64,000 nt of DNA from Phoronis australis. Its lineage: Eukaryota > Phoronida > Phoronidae. Shown piece after piece: positions 1 through 13,600 of the stretch. The notes under the pieces were generated by a model. The model saw nothing but the letters and a program-made list of their open reading frames with translations, was not told the DNA's origin and did not search any database. Made by a program: the position numbers and the translations under genes. Position 1 is the stretch's first letter, and each line of letters opens with the position of its first letter. Where the stretch lies: assembly GCA_002633005.1 (NCBI GenBank), contig NMRA01000168.1:189129-253128 (forward strand), in the 5' to 3' direction.

Positions 1-100
1 AACTCATCCTGAGCACCTTGGCATGGACTCTTGTGTTTTTTATTTTACCACTGGCCAAAGATGAATGCAATGTGCCGAATTTGGTTTGTTTTCTTTTCAG

Positions 101-1650
101 AGAAATATTCCCCTACTTGGTAGTTGTTGTTGGAATGGAGAATGTGATTGTACTCACCAAGTCAGTCGTCTCAACACCCCTCCATTATGATGTAAAGATT
201 CGCGTGGCACAAGGTGGGGTTCAATTTCTAAATATAGTTTGGTGTGATGTATCATCATGCTATTGGCAGATGCTGAGCTTTCACAGCACTTGTCTTATTC
301 ATATGTCCATTCCAGTTATACTGTTACTTGTGCAATGTTGTTTACCAGAATCATCGTACACACTTCCATTGAAATACAAGTTATGTTACGCTTGTCTTCT
401 GGTCATTGCACTGTTGTTGTTGGAATAAGCCACTGAAATCTGTATTGGAATTCTGTAATAACTACCTTGTGTTAGGATAAAACACGCAACGGTTATTGGA
501 ATTCTGTAATAACTACCTTGTGTTAGGATAAAACACACAACGGTTTTAAAACGAGACTGATACATTTGCATCTTTGAACAACCGTCTGTTGTTTAACAAC
601 TTGTATGTGAATTTGAAGAGCTTACTTGTACAATTATAGTTCAAAATGCATGCTGTCTGATGATCAATAAACTTGACTCACTGAAAAACTGGTACACATA
701 TACGTCACATCATTGCAAGTCAAAACAGGAGAACTTGTCACTGAATGTTTAACTTTAAAAAATCATTATAAAAATTCTTCTGGTGATTACAAACTGAAAT
801 GACAATGACACACCTTTGTTAATTAACCATCAATTGTTTATAGGTCTGAGTAAAGAAGGCTGGTCCATCACAAAGAACTTACTGACCGAGTTAGCCATCT
901 TGTTTGTGGGCTTCTTCACCTTTGTACCTGCCATTCAGGTAAGTCGTACTAAAACTACAGGGGATCAGCTAAGGAGAAGTTCTTCTAGCCACGCACTTGT
1001 TGGGTTCAAAAATAAACATTTCCCTTGCCTGCTCATTACAAATGGGATAAACGCATAAAAATTACTATTACTCTGTGCACCTTAAAGTAACTTAATTTCC
1101 ATTATGATATTTGATAAAAGATTCTGTATTGCTTTTGTTTTCGCTAAGCATGATGTCTTCTGTAAGCTATTCATTGTCTTGATAATGTTTTGTCAAGCAT
1201 TAGTTGAGAATGTTAAAAGTCAATCTTTGTCTGTATCTCTGTAGTAAAGTAAGAAACCACATAGAACATGCAATTAAATGAGGATTATTTTTATGTTTGA
1301 AGTTTATAAACTTGTAAGTCAACCTAACATCTCAGTTGTGAATAATGTATATTGTGTCTCCAAAAAGAGACCCACATTGTGTGTTGCTAACTAATGTGCA
1401 TAACACTTATTTATATGTTATAGGTAGAGCTGATGCTCTTGTGTACAAATAAACCATTTCATTATTTCATTAAGTTTATTATACAATGAAATGGGCATTG
1501 AATTCTTAGTCATTGGGTTGCATATAAATATTGTATTCTCAATTTTTGTAGGAATTCTGCCTGTTTGCCTTTGTTGGGGTCTTAACAGATTTCTTTCTTC
1601 AAATGGTGTTCTTTGCAACAACACTATCCATTGATATCCGGCGCATGGAG
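101..1650 (+). CDS. SCAP: SCAP exons 1-3 of the window: second half of the sterol-sensing domain
   Basis: Exons 101-213, 844-938 and 1552-1650 each encode about one membrane helix. The first has [20 protein letters not shown], the second [18 protein letters not shown], the third [21 protein letters not shown] followed by SIDIRRME. These correspond to helices 4, 5 and 6 of the human sterol-sensing domain. The aspartate equivalent to human D443, whose mutation makes SCAP sterol-resistant, is kept in SIDIRR. The last codons, ME, begin the COPII-binding hexapeptide completed by the next exon. The introns hold a 51-bp tandem duplication at 443-544 but no other gene. Confidence 0.93.
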
Positions 1651-4600
1651 GTAAAAGTATTGTTTTCATGATTGTCCAGACCTGTAGATTTCATAACATA
1701 AAAGATCCGTTTTTAGCATTTACTGTATTGAAACATAGGTCATTCAGATTTGAAAGGGATGTGCTTTTGAAAGTATTGTAAAGTGATTACTCTCTTCTAA
1801 GCTGCTGCCAGCTAAGTAGTCACAAATGATCTAAATTTATCACCAATGGGCTAAGTCCCATTTAAAATGGTCTTGACTAAATTTCTTTATCATCATTTTT
1901 GTTTCTGTATAATAATGTGCATACATTCGCCAATTGATCAATTAGTTAATCATCAATCGCCTGCTATTTCAAAAGCTCACTGATTGTTTTTAATGAGTGT
2001 GCATACGCTCACATTCAGGTAAGTTTCAACAGAGGCACAGCATCACATACAGGCAGGTGACCCTGAGTGTCTTTCTTCTTACAGCTGTCTGACCTTCAGA
2101 AGACCAATATTATGGAGGGTGTACAAGAAGATGACATCAACACTAACCTGCCTCTAACACCACCCAGTTACTGCCCAGTACTGGCCAGAATGACCGGTAA
2201 GCTGTCACTGGACGCTGTCCAGTCTTTTATTTGTACGAGTTACTCGAATGTTTTTTGCCACCTCCTTAAACAAGAAACATCAAATATTTGAATTGGAACC
2301 TTGGATTTCCATTATATCTCCTTTGAACTACTGATTGTTTTTTTCTCTGGTGGTATGAACATTGCGTAAAGTTAAAGCGGTAATGGTGTGATATAACGTG
2401 CCCAAATTTTGAGAACTAGTTTTCTCCACAGAATAACGGGCATCAAACTGCCGTTAAAGCTGCATTTCATCCTGTTTAACCAGTTAAAAAGGAAATCTAA
2501 TTAAGCCTTGTACTCTCATGAATTGTGTCTCATAATATTACTTACCATGATGAGATTCCATGTCTGTTATCAACAAGAACTTTGAAACCATAAGCGGCTC
2601 AAGGAAACACTTCAGACTTGTATTGGTGTTGAGTGGCCAACCTTAAACTGCATGTCACTTGAACTGGTAACAGAAATAGAATCCTGTCACAGTAAGAAGT
2701 ATTATATTAAGGTCAATTTTGAGAGTAGAAGGTCTAGTTAGATTTTCGTTTTTAGACACCTAAACAGCGCGGAATAGAGCTTTAATTAATGTTGTTTATG
2801 TTTCTGTAGAAATGTTTGTGTGTTTGTGTGTGAGGAGGAAATTCTGTTTGCATGTGTAAAGTTGGTATTTAGTTTATCCTCTGACGTTATTCAGTAAATT
2901 GGTGATTTCTGTTTGCATATCTTGACCAAAGTTATTAAACATAATGTTGCTGTGAACATTGGAGCTCTTCAAATACTATGTGCTTGTATTTGGTGGAATG
3001 CCTTCATTGTAGCTTTTCAGTCAGTTACTACTTGTTTGACCTCCATATTTTGTTGAAGTGCAAGTCTTAAGGGCCTCAAACACACAAATAAATTGAATAA
3101 TCTTCATTAAGTGGTGCTTCACCAGCTTGATGTATAACCCTTTACATTGTTGTGCAATACTCACGGTCAGCATACTCCCATATCTCTTGCAGGGGGTCCC
3201 CCAGCTTCGGCCATGCTTCACAAGGTTCCGTCAACTGCCCAACTACCAACTACTCCTCTCACTAGCCACGCACTGACACCTTCTTCACCACCGCCATCAC
3301 CAGCCAACATGTTGAATAGTGAGGAAGCGTTCCACTCGCCGTACATCGTCAAGACACGTCGCCTCAAGATGATGTACTTCTGGGCACGCACCCGCGTTGT
3401 TCAGAGAATGATTATGGTACATAGTGAACGTTTTTTGTTTTTGTTTTTTTGAATACTTTGCCTGTTATATCCCTGCTGTTACTGCTGGAAAACTTGGAAC
3501 ATGACAAAAATGTAGAAAACTGATGGGAATTGAAATGAGGGAAAAAATTGCCAGGGAAACTTTAAATGGAAAGAATAAGGGTGAAAATGCATGACCGTTT
3601 ATGGAAAATGAATTATGGGTAAAATTGTGTGGAATATTCCTCAAACACAGCCTTCCATCACAAAGACCCATTTTTGATATAGAAGCCTTACCATTATGAA
3701 CTTTCTCTCAAAGTGTTCCATTGGTGATGATTTGATCACCTCTTAAGTACTAAATCATTTAGTGTCAGTTCTTTGTAAGCCCTGAAATCACTTCCCATTT
3801 GAGTAATGAACAAGGTGAGACCAATTTTGTAGTGGTTAGTGGTCCAAATCCAAAGTTTGCTTTGTGGACCAAATTCTGTTCATTTTCACTGAATCGTTCA
3901 GGTATGTTCCGCGGCAGTCTTTAGTAGCAAAAATTTCTAGGACTTGTCTAGTCTTTGTGGCAACAATAAATTGTAGAAATGAAAATTGCATCCTAAAAGT
4001 CTTGAGAAAACAAGTGTGAGCCGTGAACCATGTTGTAGAGTCAATGCGTTGGCTGTTTCAAAATGTCATTGTTTGCTAAAATTAATCAATTAATTGCAGC
4101 ACCTTGGTTTGTATATAAATTGATGTAACTTTTGAAACGCGTCTTTACAAAGTGCCTTTTTAAAACCAAACTTTTCCATGAGACTAATCTTGAAGTGACT
4201 GTAATTATTAATTCTTTGTTTACTTGGTGCATCTGGGCAAGTGAAGATGGGCCCTCAGGCTTGCCAAGTTTGAGCTGTGTGTTCAGTAGTACTTGCATAT
4301 GTCAGATTCAACCAAAAACAAAAATTTTTCATTGACACTGAACTTGCATTGATTGAATTCTTAAGTTTATGCAGTAAAAAGTGAAGTAATCACTCAATGT
4401 ACAAAGGAAAACCAGGTTGAAAAAGAGTCAGAGTGTGTCAGTTGAGTTGATTCTGTTCTGTGGCACGTAATTCATTATGCTTGAATAATCCTCAATGGCA
4501 AGTTTAACCAAGCTAAAAAGTACCCAACACTATTCAGGCTTGGTAAATATAATTCAAACTTGTGCAATATCAGTCAAGCTTGCTCAATATAATTCAAGCT

Positions 4601-7600
4601 TTCTCAGTATAATTCAGGCTTGCTCGATATAATTTAAGTTTGTTCAATATTATTCAAGTTTTTTAGGCTTACCTTATTCGTGGTTCTACGGTTATCTTGT
4701 AAAACCTTATTAGCAATGTGGCAGATCTGCATATTTTAGCACACTGAGTGTACTGTACAAGCTACATTATCACAGGCCATGGAATATGTTTATTTTGGTC
4801 ATCAGTTGGCAAGGAAACAAGTTTTTCTTGCCGACGCAGTTTGCTAAAGATAGCCATTGTGAATTATATTTCCTGATCAGCAATCTTATTCAGTCTTGCA
4901 AAGCAGTGGCTAACAAGAGGTAAGGTTTTACCAGTTTGGAATTCTATGATGAAATTGGTGACTGGCTCAATAACCTTTTCAACATTTTTTGACAAGACTG
5001 ATTTACCTTACTCCTGAAGCTAAACGAGCAATGGTTAGCAAGGGAGCAAGAAAATTCAAGCTTTGAGAAAAATGTTCAATGAGGTGACGTAGTATCAAGC
5101 TTGTTCATATTTGGTCAGACTCGACCAAGTGCCTACAGTTACATGTGTTAATCATTTATTCATCCTTCAGGTGTGCACTGTCATTTGGATCCTGCTCATT
5201 GTGTACAAGGCCGGCCTGCTTCATCACCTGGCCAGGAGGGTGCAGGCCTCCATGTATATTGACACACTGTTTCCTAAACAAGCTGGCACCACTAAGGCTG
5301 ATACATTAGGTAGGAGGCTATCATTATAGATTTGTCAGAATTGAGAACTATGTTCACTTCAAGTAGCTTCTTGAATAAGAAGGTGTAAGGAATTTAAGAT
5401 TACCATAAAATCTCATATACATTGCAGGACGAAAGAAAATGGCAAATACGATTTCCACTTCACGACAAAATTATCAACAAATAACTTCACTAGAAGGTGG
5501 AAAGAAACAACCGACGCCAAACAATAAATAATTTGGAACCAATCAGTCGAACAAACCTTGGTTTCTTTCAACGAACGTCAAAAATGTGCCGTACACTAGC
5601 ACTCTTATATTTTTCATAGTAAAATTTTCGGCATCTTACCTTTGTAAATGATGTAATGTATGAGTGTATAAAATAAAAGAATTGGCAAGGACATGAAAAT
5701 ATTGATCTAGTTTTATTTCGTTTGGACACACACTTGGCTATGAGATGTAAATCAATATATTACCTGTGGCGAAATATCAATCTCAAATTTTCTGTCAAAG
5801 AAACATCGCAGGCACTTTGGGTTAATCATTTGAAAATTGCCAGCACCCTAGCACATTAAGTTAACATAGAGCTAGTATCAGTCATTTCTCTTTCGCGCAC
5901 GCCACATGTTCATGAATTCCTGTTACTCATTTAAGTTAATGCAGCATTCGAATTAATCTAATTTGATTGTCTTTATTTAGGTGACATGAACTCTGAAGTG
6001 TCGTCTCTGCTGTATCATACTGATGGGGAACCGTGGCGCAAGCTTTCTTACAAACATTGGCCAACACTGTTGAGTTACTATAACATTAGTGTTTTGGGAC
6101 GGTGAGTCATTTAACTGCCACTTCACAGTCAAGTTTTCAAATAAATAATACAGTCGAACAACACTACCGTACAAATGCCCAGTTTGCTCCCACCTGCAGC
6201 AAACTCCAGTTACAATGGGTGTTTTAGCTAAGTCCCCAACAGATTCTCATTCTGTGACGCTTCAAGTGAAAGGAATAACGTGGATATTGTAAATTTTATG
6301 TTGACAAAATAAATTCAATCAGTCACTAGGTGATGATGTAGTATCCTGGGAATCACTCGTTGCTGTAGACAAGATATTGTGCGATTCATTTCTTCAGTTA
6401 AGAGCTTTTGATTGCTCTACTTATTTGATCCCTTTATTTCGCATTGTTGTATACATCAATATTTGTAATGAGGTGATTGTTGTTTTTTGAACCCATATTT
6501 CATGCACCTTTTCATTGCTGCCACATTTCACTGACATTGTCATTTGTCAGTGTGTCTACTTTTGCTGGAAGACAACTTTTTGTTGATTTAGTACCTCTGC
6601 TAGGTTCCTTTGTAAGCCACAATTATTGTTTTGACGTCATTCGTAAACCGCTTTCTTTGTTATGGGCTACTTTGTTAATAATCAAGCCATGATTAATGAT
6701 CACTGCTTTAATTTCCTATCCAGATATATCAGCATTCTCCCTACTATTCACCTGTCCACCGTGGTCAGTCCCCAACAGGCCATTCAGATGAGACACCCCT
6801 CCGNAAGCAACTGGTGTATAGGATGTGCTTGTATTATGAAGATTACTCACATTTTGCCCCTAGCCTATTGAGGAGACAATGACCATGCCTTTCCATTTTG
6901 CAAAGTATGCCCTCTACTGGCCACTTTATGGTACCAATAAACAACCCTAGAAGGATACCGTATGCGGTGCAATTGTGGGCGCATTTCAACGCTCCGCGTT
7001 GCTCTTGTTTCGCATTGTTGTATACATCAATATTTGTAATGAGGTGATTGTTGTTTTTTGAACCGATATTTCATGCACATTTTCATTGCTGCCACATTTC
7101 ACTGACATTGTCATTTGTCAGTGTGTGTACTTTTGCTGGAAGACAACTTTTTGTTGATTTAGTACCTCTGCTAGGTTCCCTTGTAAGCCACAATTATTAT
7201 TTTGACGTCATTCGTAAACCGCTTTCTTTGTTATGGGCTACTTTGTTAATAATCAAGCCATGATTAATGATCACTGCTATAATTTCCTATCCAGATATAT
7301 CAGCATTCTCCCTACTATTCACCTGTCCACCGTGGTCAGTCCCCAACAGGCCATTCAGATGAGACACCCCTCCGAGCAGGCAGCCTATCGCGACCCAGAC
7401 GACCCAGAGTTTGCCAGTTCTTTCCAAGACGGTGTGAAATCCCACCCGGACAAAGTTCCCCGACCATCGAGTGATCTCTCTCCTCCGTCCAGTTTTGAGC
7501 TGTTCATCTCGGTGGTGCTGGGTGTACTGTCCACTGTGGTTATAATCTATTTTATGATGGCACTGTATCGCTGCATGTGCTCAAGAAGTTACGCTAAGTG

Positions 7601-10600
7601 GCGTTCGTCTTGGTACAAAGGTGGTAAGAAGACCAAGGTGTCACAGTACGTGAAGCAGATCAAGGAGTCCGTGCCGTTGTTGTTGAAGGGACATGCACAG
7701 GTAGACACTGTGTTTTGTTGTATTGTATTGCTCATAAATAGGGATCACCTTGTCACCATTATTTGCTAAGAACACGCTGAGATCCCATGTAAATCCATGA
7801 TGAAGTAAAAAATGTTCACATAAAAATCAATCGCAGTTACCAGACAATTGCAGCATAAGATTTTTGGTTCTAGTTAAATCGTGTGGGTGACCGCCAGATG
7901 GAAGGGGACTGGGTAGAGTAATATGTAGCAAATCTGTTTCAGTGTACCTATTTATTTAGTGCAATTTATCTAAACGATTCCTTCTTTAGTAAAGCCAAAT
8001 ATCGTTTTTTACTGGGATTAAAACTGCATAAAGTCATTTGAAATTCTCTGAAAACAATTGTTTTAAAACATATTAGTCATTTTTCTTGTTGCTGACTTTG
8101 TTTCAGGAGCTTGAGTGCGTTGTTACTGAGGGTCAGATGGTCATCAGCTCATGCCTTGGTGGTCAAATACGAGTCTGGGACTCTAACACTGGAGAGTGTC
8201 TGACTGAAATCTACAGAAAATGGTAAGTTGAGCGGATGAGGACAAGTTTTATTGGGATCAGAGGAATGACTTCTTGTGTTCTGTAGGTAGGAAAGTGGTA
8301 TGGATAAGGATCTGAAAGGTCTGTGAACCTGGAAATTTATGACAGATCTACAATGTGGTATTCGGTGTAGCTGGGAAATAACTAGGGGTATATCATTCAC
8401 ATCAGTGAGGATAATTTCTGGTGAGAAAAATTTACACTTAGGTAAGGTTATGTTCAATCTCGGCCAGTCTGTGCATTTAGTCGATTGTGTTCAAAACAAT
8501 TGGTCATGGAACCATGTCTTTTTAGTGAAATTTTGCAAAAAAAGAAATGTACATTCATTGCGAGAAAATGGTATCAAGAATGTGACTGATATTATAATCA
8601 TCTTGGGTAGGAAACAGCTATGTTTGAGGCTGGGATTCCAACATGTGGAGTTTCTGACTAAAATTTGTGATATTGTAATCACTGCAGACATGGAGTAGCT
8701 GTATATGTTGGTCTGGGTTACCAAAAGAAGAGAATGCCTGACTAGGATGCATGCAGTTGATGATCACTGTCCTTGTTTTTGCATGTATTGTGGTCGATGT
8801 GCTTGTATCCAAAATAATCCAATTTCTTCAAAAATTTTGCTCAAGTGTTTCACATATAGTACACGTGCCTAGGTCTCACTTACAGATTCTGGTACTTTGT
8901 TTTTACTTGCCTTAAATCGAGTGTTTTTGTTTCATCATTTTTCCATTTTTGAAGCCACTGTTTGCCATGTTCAGGACTTGGAGTCTTTTTCTCAAAATGG
9001 AACTCAACATTATTTTCTCCTCGACTTTTGTACGAGCTCACGATAAGTGTCTATTATTCTGTGATCGAGTGCATTTATTGGAATATGTGAATAACCATCT
9101 AATCTTTGTTTGCGCTTGGTGACCTCAGCATTCAGGGTAAAAGCTCGAGTCTGAACTCGACCTTTCGAGTTTTTACTCGAAATCCTGAGTTTTCTCGAGT
9201 TGGTAGCTCGAATCTGAGGGTCATCGAGTGTGAACTTAGTATTAGAGGCTTGTATGCATAAACCATAATGTAATCGAGCACAGAATAATACACACTTATC
9301 TTGAGTCGCACAAAAGTAAAGTGGAAGTGCCAAAAATAATTTCAAGTTCAATTTCGATTACAAAAATTAGATCCCGTCCCCTGTTGTTACAAACATCAAC
9401 ATTCTTTATAGGAATTGTTTGCTGTACTGCATTGTTTTTCTTTGTTTGAATTTTGATATGTAAATGCAATAAAGTGTTTGGAGTTTCCCTGCTGCAGCAA
9501 GTGGATTCCTTGTGACATGGTGACAAAACATGCTTGCCTGAAATTCTGTGACATTTTGAGAATTCTGTCATACATGTATTGTCATCTGCTGAGCCAAGTA
9601 TGCTGTCAGTGTTTTGTTGGGTTTAGTTTTTTATATTGCATCAAGTGGTGGTTCTTTTTTCACAAATTGGGAAATTATGGAATTATTATCACTGACAAAT
9701 ATTGTGTGACAAAGGCAAAGTTGAAGTGACTTCAACATGCAAATAACACCTGCTGTGGCAATTGAGACTCCCATAAGACACTTTGAGATGTGACTTGCCA
9801 TTCTCTGCTGGCGGCCTTACTGCCTTGACAACTGAAACTAACCTGTTGTGACAATCAACTTTTTGGGTCTGGTCTGAGGGAATAACAACCCATCAGTTCT
9901 TTTTCAGACCAGAAATTGTTTCTAATATGAGTAGAGAACATATAGAAAAAAATCAAATTTAGTCCATGTCAATTTGAGTGCACAGTCATCGACATCTATA
10001 ACAGATATGTCAAGCTTTACATGAAATTTTAAGAATTTTGTCTTGGTTTTCGCTCACATGTTTCACATATAAATCGAGTGCTTAATTGCGGGTGTAGGCG
10101 TAGCTTCACATATAGGTGCATGGACCTAAATACGCACATATACGGTAGACACTTTGGTGTCATTATGAGTTAGTGCTGTTGTCATTTTTTGTCTACAGTG
10201 CCACACCTCCTGGCCACCGAATACCTTGTCTGGGTCGGAACATCAATGACAGTGATGCCGACCTGTATGCAGAATATCACGAGATGGATGCCTATCTGAG
10301 CAAGAAGGATCAATTAAATTCCATCTTCACATCACCTTCACAAGGTCAAAATCTCAATGGCAGCTCGATTTATCAAAGGCGAAAGCATCGTTTTGCTGAC
10401 GTCCCAGATCTGTCATTTACCATAGACACTAACTTCGTTACCAAAAAAACAAACTCAGGAACTGTTACCAAGGAGACTAAACCAAAAACTGATGCCAGTG
10501 TTTCGTCTGATAAAGCCTACGATTTTGCGTCAAAGTTTGAACCTTTATATGCCGAACACCGACAGTTGTTAGAGGAAGCGGAAGCCTATGAGAGAAGGAA

Positions 10601-13600
10601 AGCTTTAATGTTTACTGATGCAGCTAGAGAGAAGCTGCAAGAACAAGGAGCAGGTGAGCAATTGGACATCTTGCTGTTTATATAGACAGTGTGTCATCAG
10701 TTGGTACCTGTGGGCAATAGTCAGTGCAGTAAAGAGATTTTTTTTTACAATTTAAGCTGAAATTTAAAACACGTCATGAGTATTACTTTACTTACCGCTT
10801 GTATAAGAAGTACTGATATTAGTTTTATGCCTGCAAAATTAAACATATTTTTTGTTACATTGTATTCACTGGAGCTCCAGTAAGGTTTTGTGTTTAGTGG
10901 TCAACTTACTGCTCGTGAATAGAGGTAATCTGCGATGATGTTTCAATGGTATTAAAACTGACTTAGTTGAGGAACTTGGTTGTCTTACAATGGGACCTCC
11001 ATTAGTGATGCTATATTTCTGATCTCTACAACAGCAAATCCATTCATCCCCTCTGGATTGTGGTTGTCAAATGATGATGCTTCATTTATAATTTTAAAAG
11101 GAGATAGCACTGGTGTGCCTCACGACCAATTATATGAGGGACATTTCACCAAAGACAACACTCCTGCCATCTGGTGTTTGACATCCTACAATGGTCTCAT
11201 AATGGCTGGTTGTGGCAATGGTAGAATTGAGGTACTTCATTGTTATTGTATACCACAGTTACATGTCAATAGTTTTAAAGTATGTGGAGTAGAAGCTTGA
11301 TTTCCATTATTTACTTACTTCAGATGATCTGCCTGTAACTAATTTTATGTACTGAGCAATTTGTTTGTTCCACAATCATTGTGATTTTTTAACACTGCGC
11401 AATCTGCATTGGTTGGGTTCTGGTCAGTGTTCTCGATCATCTTCATACACTTAAAGAATTCAGAGACATATGAACGGTGGTAATATTTTGTCATTTTTAA
11501 TGTTAAATGTCCTGTTCTCCGTCTACATTGCCATTTGTTGAGAAACTTGTGCTAGACTTAGTGAACCTAATAATTTGTTTTTTACATAGTTTTGGGATTC
11601 TCAGACGGGTGCTCTAAAGTGTCTGAACGAAGAAGGCAAAATTGGTATCACACATGTTTGCTTTCATCCTGGGAAGAACAGGTAAATTCCTTTACATTTC
11701 AACCTTTTGCAGTTTGACTCCTAGTAAAAATTGACATTCTTATGCTTTGTATTGGTCTGTGTTGCGTTCTCAGTATTGATTGGGTATCACCTGATCTACT
11801 CTGTGTAGACATAGTTGAGTACTGTGTTTAGTAATTGGGAAAGTAATTTTTGTTTGGTATTGAGAAAAATGCACCAGAAGAGCTCTGCGTAAGAATGAAT
11901 GTAAGGTTCCCCCTCTGTAATTTTTCTTTGTTTTAGGAAATATTGCTCTGCGAAAGTGATAATCCCCTCAGATATTTTTTTCTCATAACTGTGTAATTGT
12001 TTCAGGGTTCTAGTTGCTCGTTTAGACGGAAAGTTGGATTTCTTTGAACTGGAGACATTCATCAGCCAAAGCACATCCATAGCATCAACTGCTGGTAGAG
12101 GTAACAAGCTCATTTTAAAACTGAAACTCAAATTAATAACTTCTGCACACTACTATTTCATCTGCTGTAACATGCAAATCTGAGAATACCTTTCAAGCTT
12201 ATCAATGGTACTCCCAATTCAATTTCCTCAACTTCATTTCCAACATTGCTAAAACTGTGTATAAAATTTTATGAAAATGTGGATAAATGTTTTCCTGACT
12301 CCCAGTGTTAGGTATTTGTACTAGTGTGGTTTTGAGATCCTGGACTATCGTCGGCAAATCTTGAAGGCAAATTGCTGTAATTAACAAAGTTTAACATTTT
12401 GTTTTATAGGATGTCTTGTAAAAAGTCCACACGCTCGTCTACCCAGTGGTGGAGCTGGTGACTTGTTGCAGTGGCAGGAAGTTATTCACTGCAAGAATAT
12501 TTACAGTATCGCTGCTCACCAACAGCCTGTAAATGCCCTGGTGAAGGAGGGTGTAAGGGCTGTCACAGCTAGTCAAGATCACACTCTGAAGGTAACCTGT
12601 GCATTAATATATGCAATTTTTAATACTGCCTGATCCCGAGAGATATCAGGTCACGTGGACCTTGGTAGAGTAATATTGCCAGAGACCGAAGCCCAAGGTT
12701 AACATTGTTCTATCACCGTCCATCCTGATATAAGGTCTTTATTTATTGTATAATATCACAACAGATGCTGCTAGGGTCCGATTTCCTAATATTCTCTCAT
12801 TAGATTGGCGTCTTTTTACCTGCTTTGATGTGATACGGTCAGGTTTCTGCTGCGTCTGATTGGTCAGTTCCCAAAAAACGACATCTGTTTTTTGGAAGTT
12901 TTGAATAAAAATTGATATTCCATGGGTAGCTGGTTGACAACACTTCATAAGTTATCATGTTTGACTGAAGTATCAGTCTTAGTGTAATAATGTTATAGTT
13001 TAATTGATTTTCAAGCTGAAAAATCTGTTTCCATGCCATAGCTTTTTAAATTTTCTAGTAAATAATTTACAATGGTGATCTCTCATAACTTGGATTCATG
13101 AGTTGAAAAGCGGATGAAGTGCTTTTCATATCATCTTTTGAAAAGGAAATGAGATTTGCGAGTATTAGTAAAACATGCAAAGATAACGTGGTGTAAAACA
13201 AAAAATTGTGGAAGACCATGCCAGAGAAAGTTTAAATGAGTTGACTACAAAATGTAAATTTATGTCAAGATCTTAGATTTTGTACTTTTGTGTTCTTGGC
13301 AATAAACTCGCGGAAACCCAAGTTTTGATTTACAGCACTTACCGTTATGAAATTGGTATCAAATTGCTCTTTAGTCAAATCTGTGGTAATTTCAGGGTTT
13401 CAAAAGGACTGGCAGCTAGTTATTGCTTGCTACCAGGCTCTACAAATTGGTTTGTTATTTTATGCACAGAGCATGGGCCTAACAATAAGGAACTGTCAGT
13501 TTTTTGGAAATTCGAAAACCACTTAGAAAGGAACATGTAGAGACCAATTTTGTGGCAGCAAGTGGTCTAAATTAAAAATTCACTTCTTGAATGGAACATG

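Noticed and set aside
6662-6871. A separate SCAP-like small gene or alternative exon
   Set aside because: It is the first copy of the 367-bp duplication cut by a single N, best explained by unmerged contigs.
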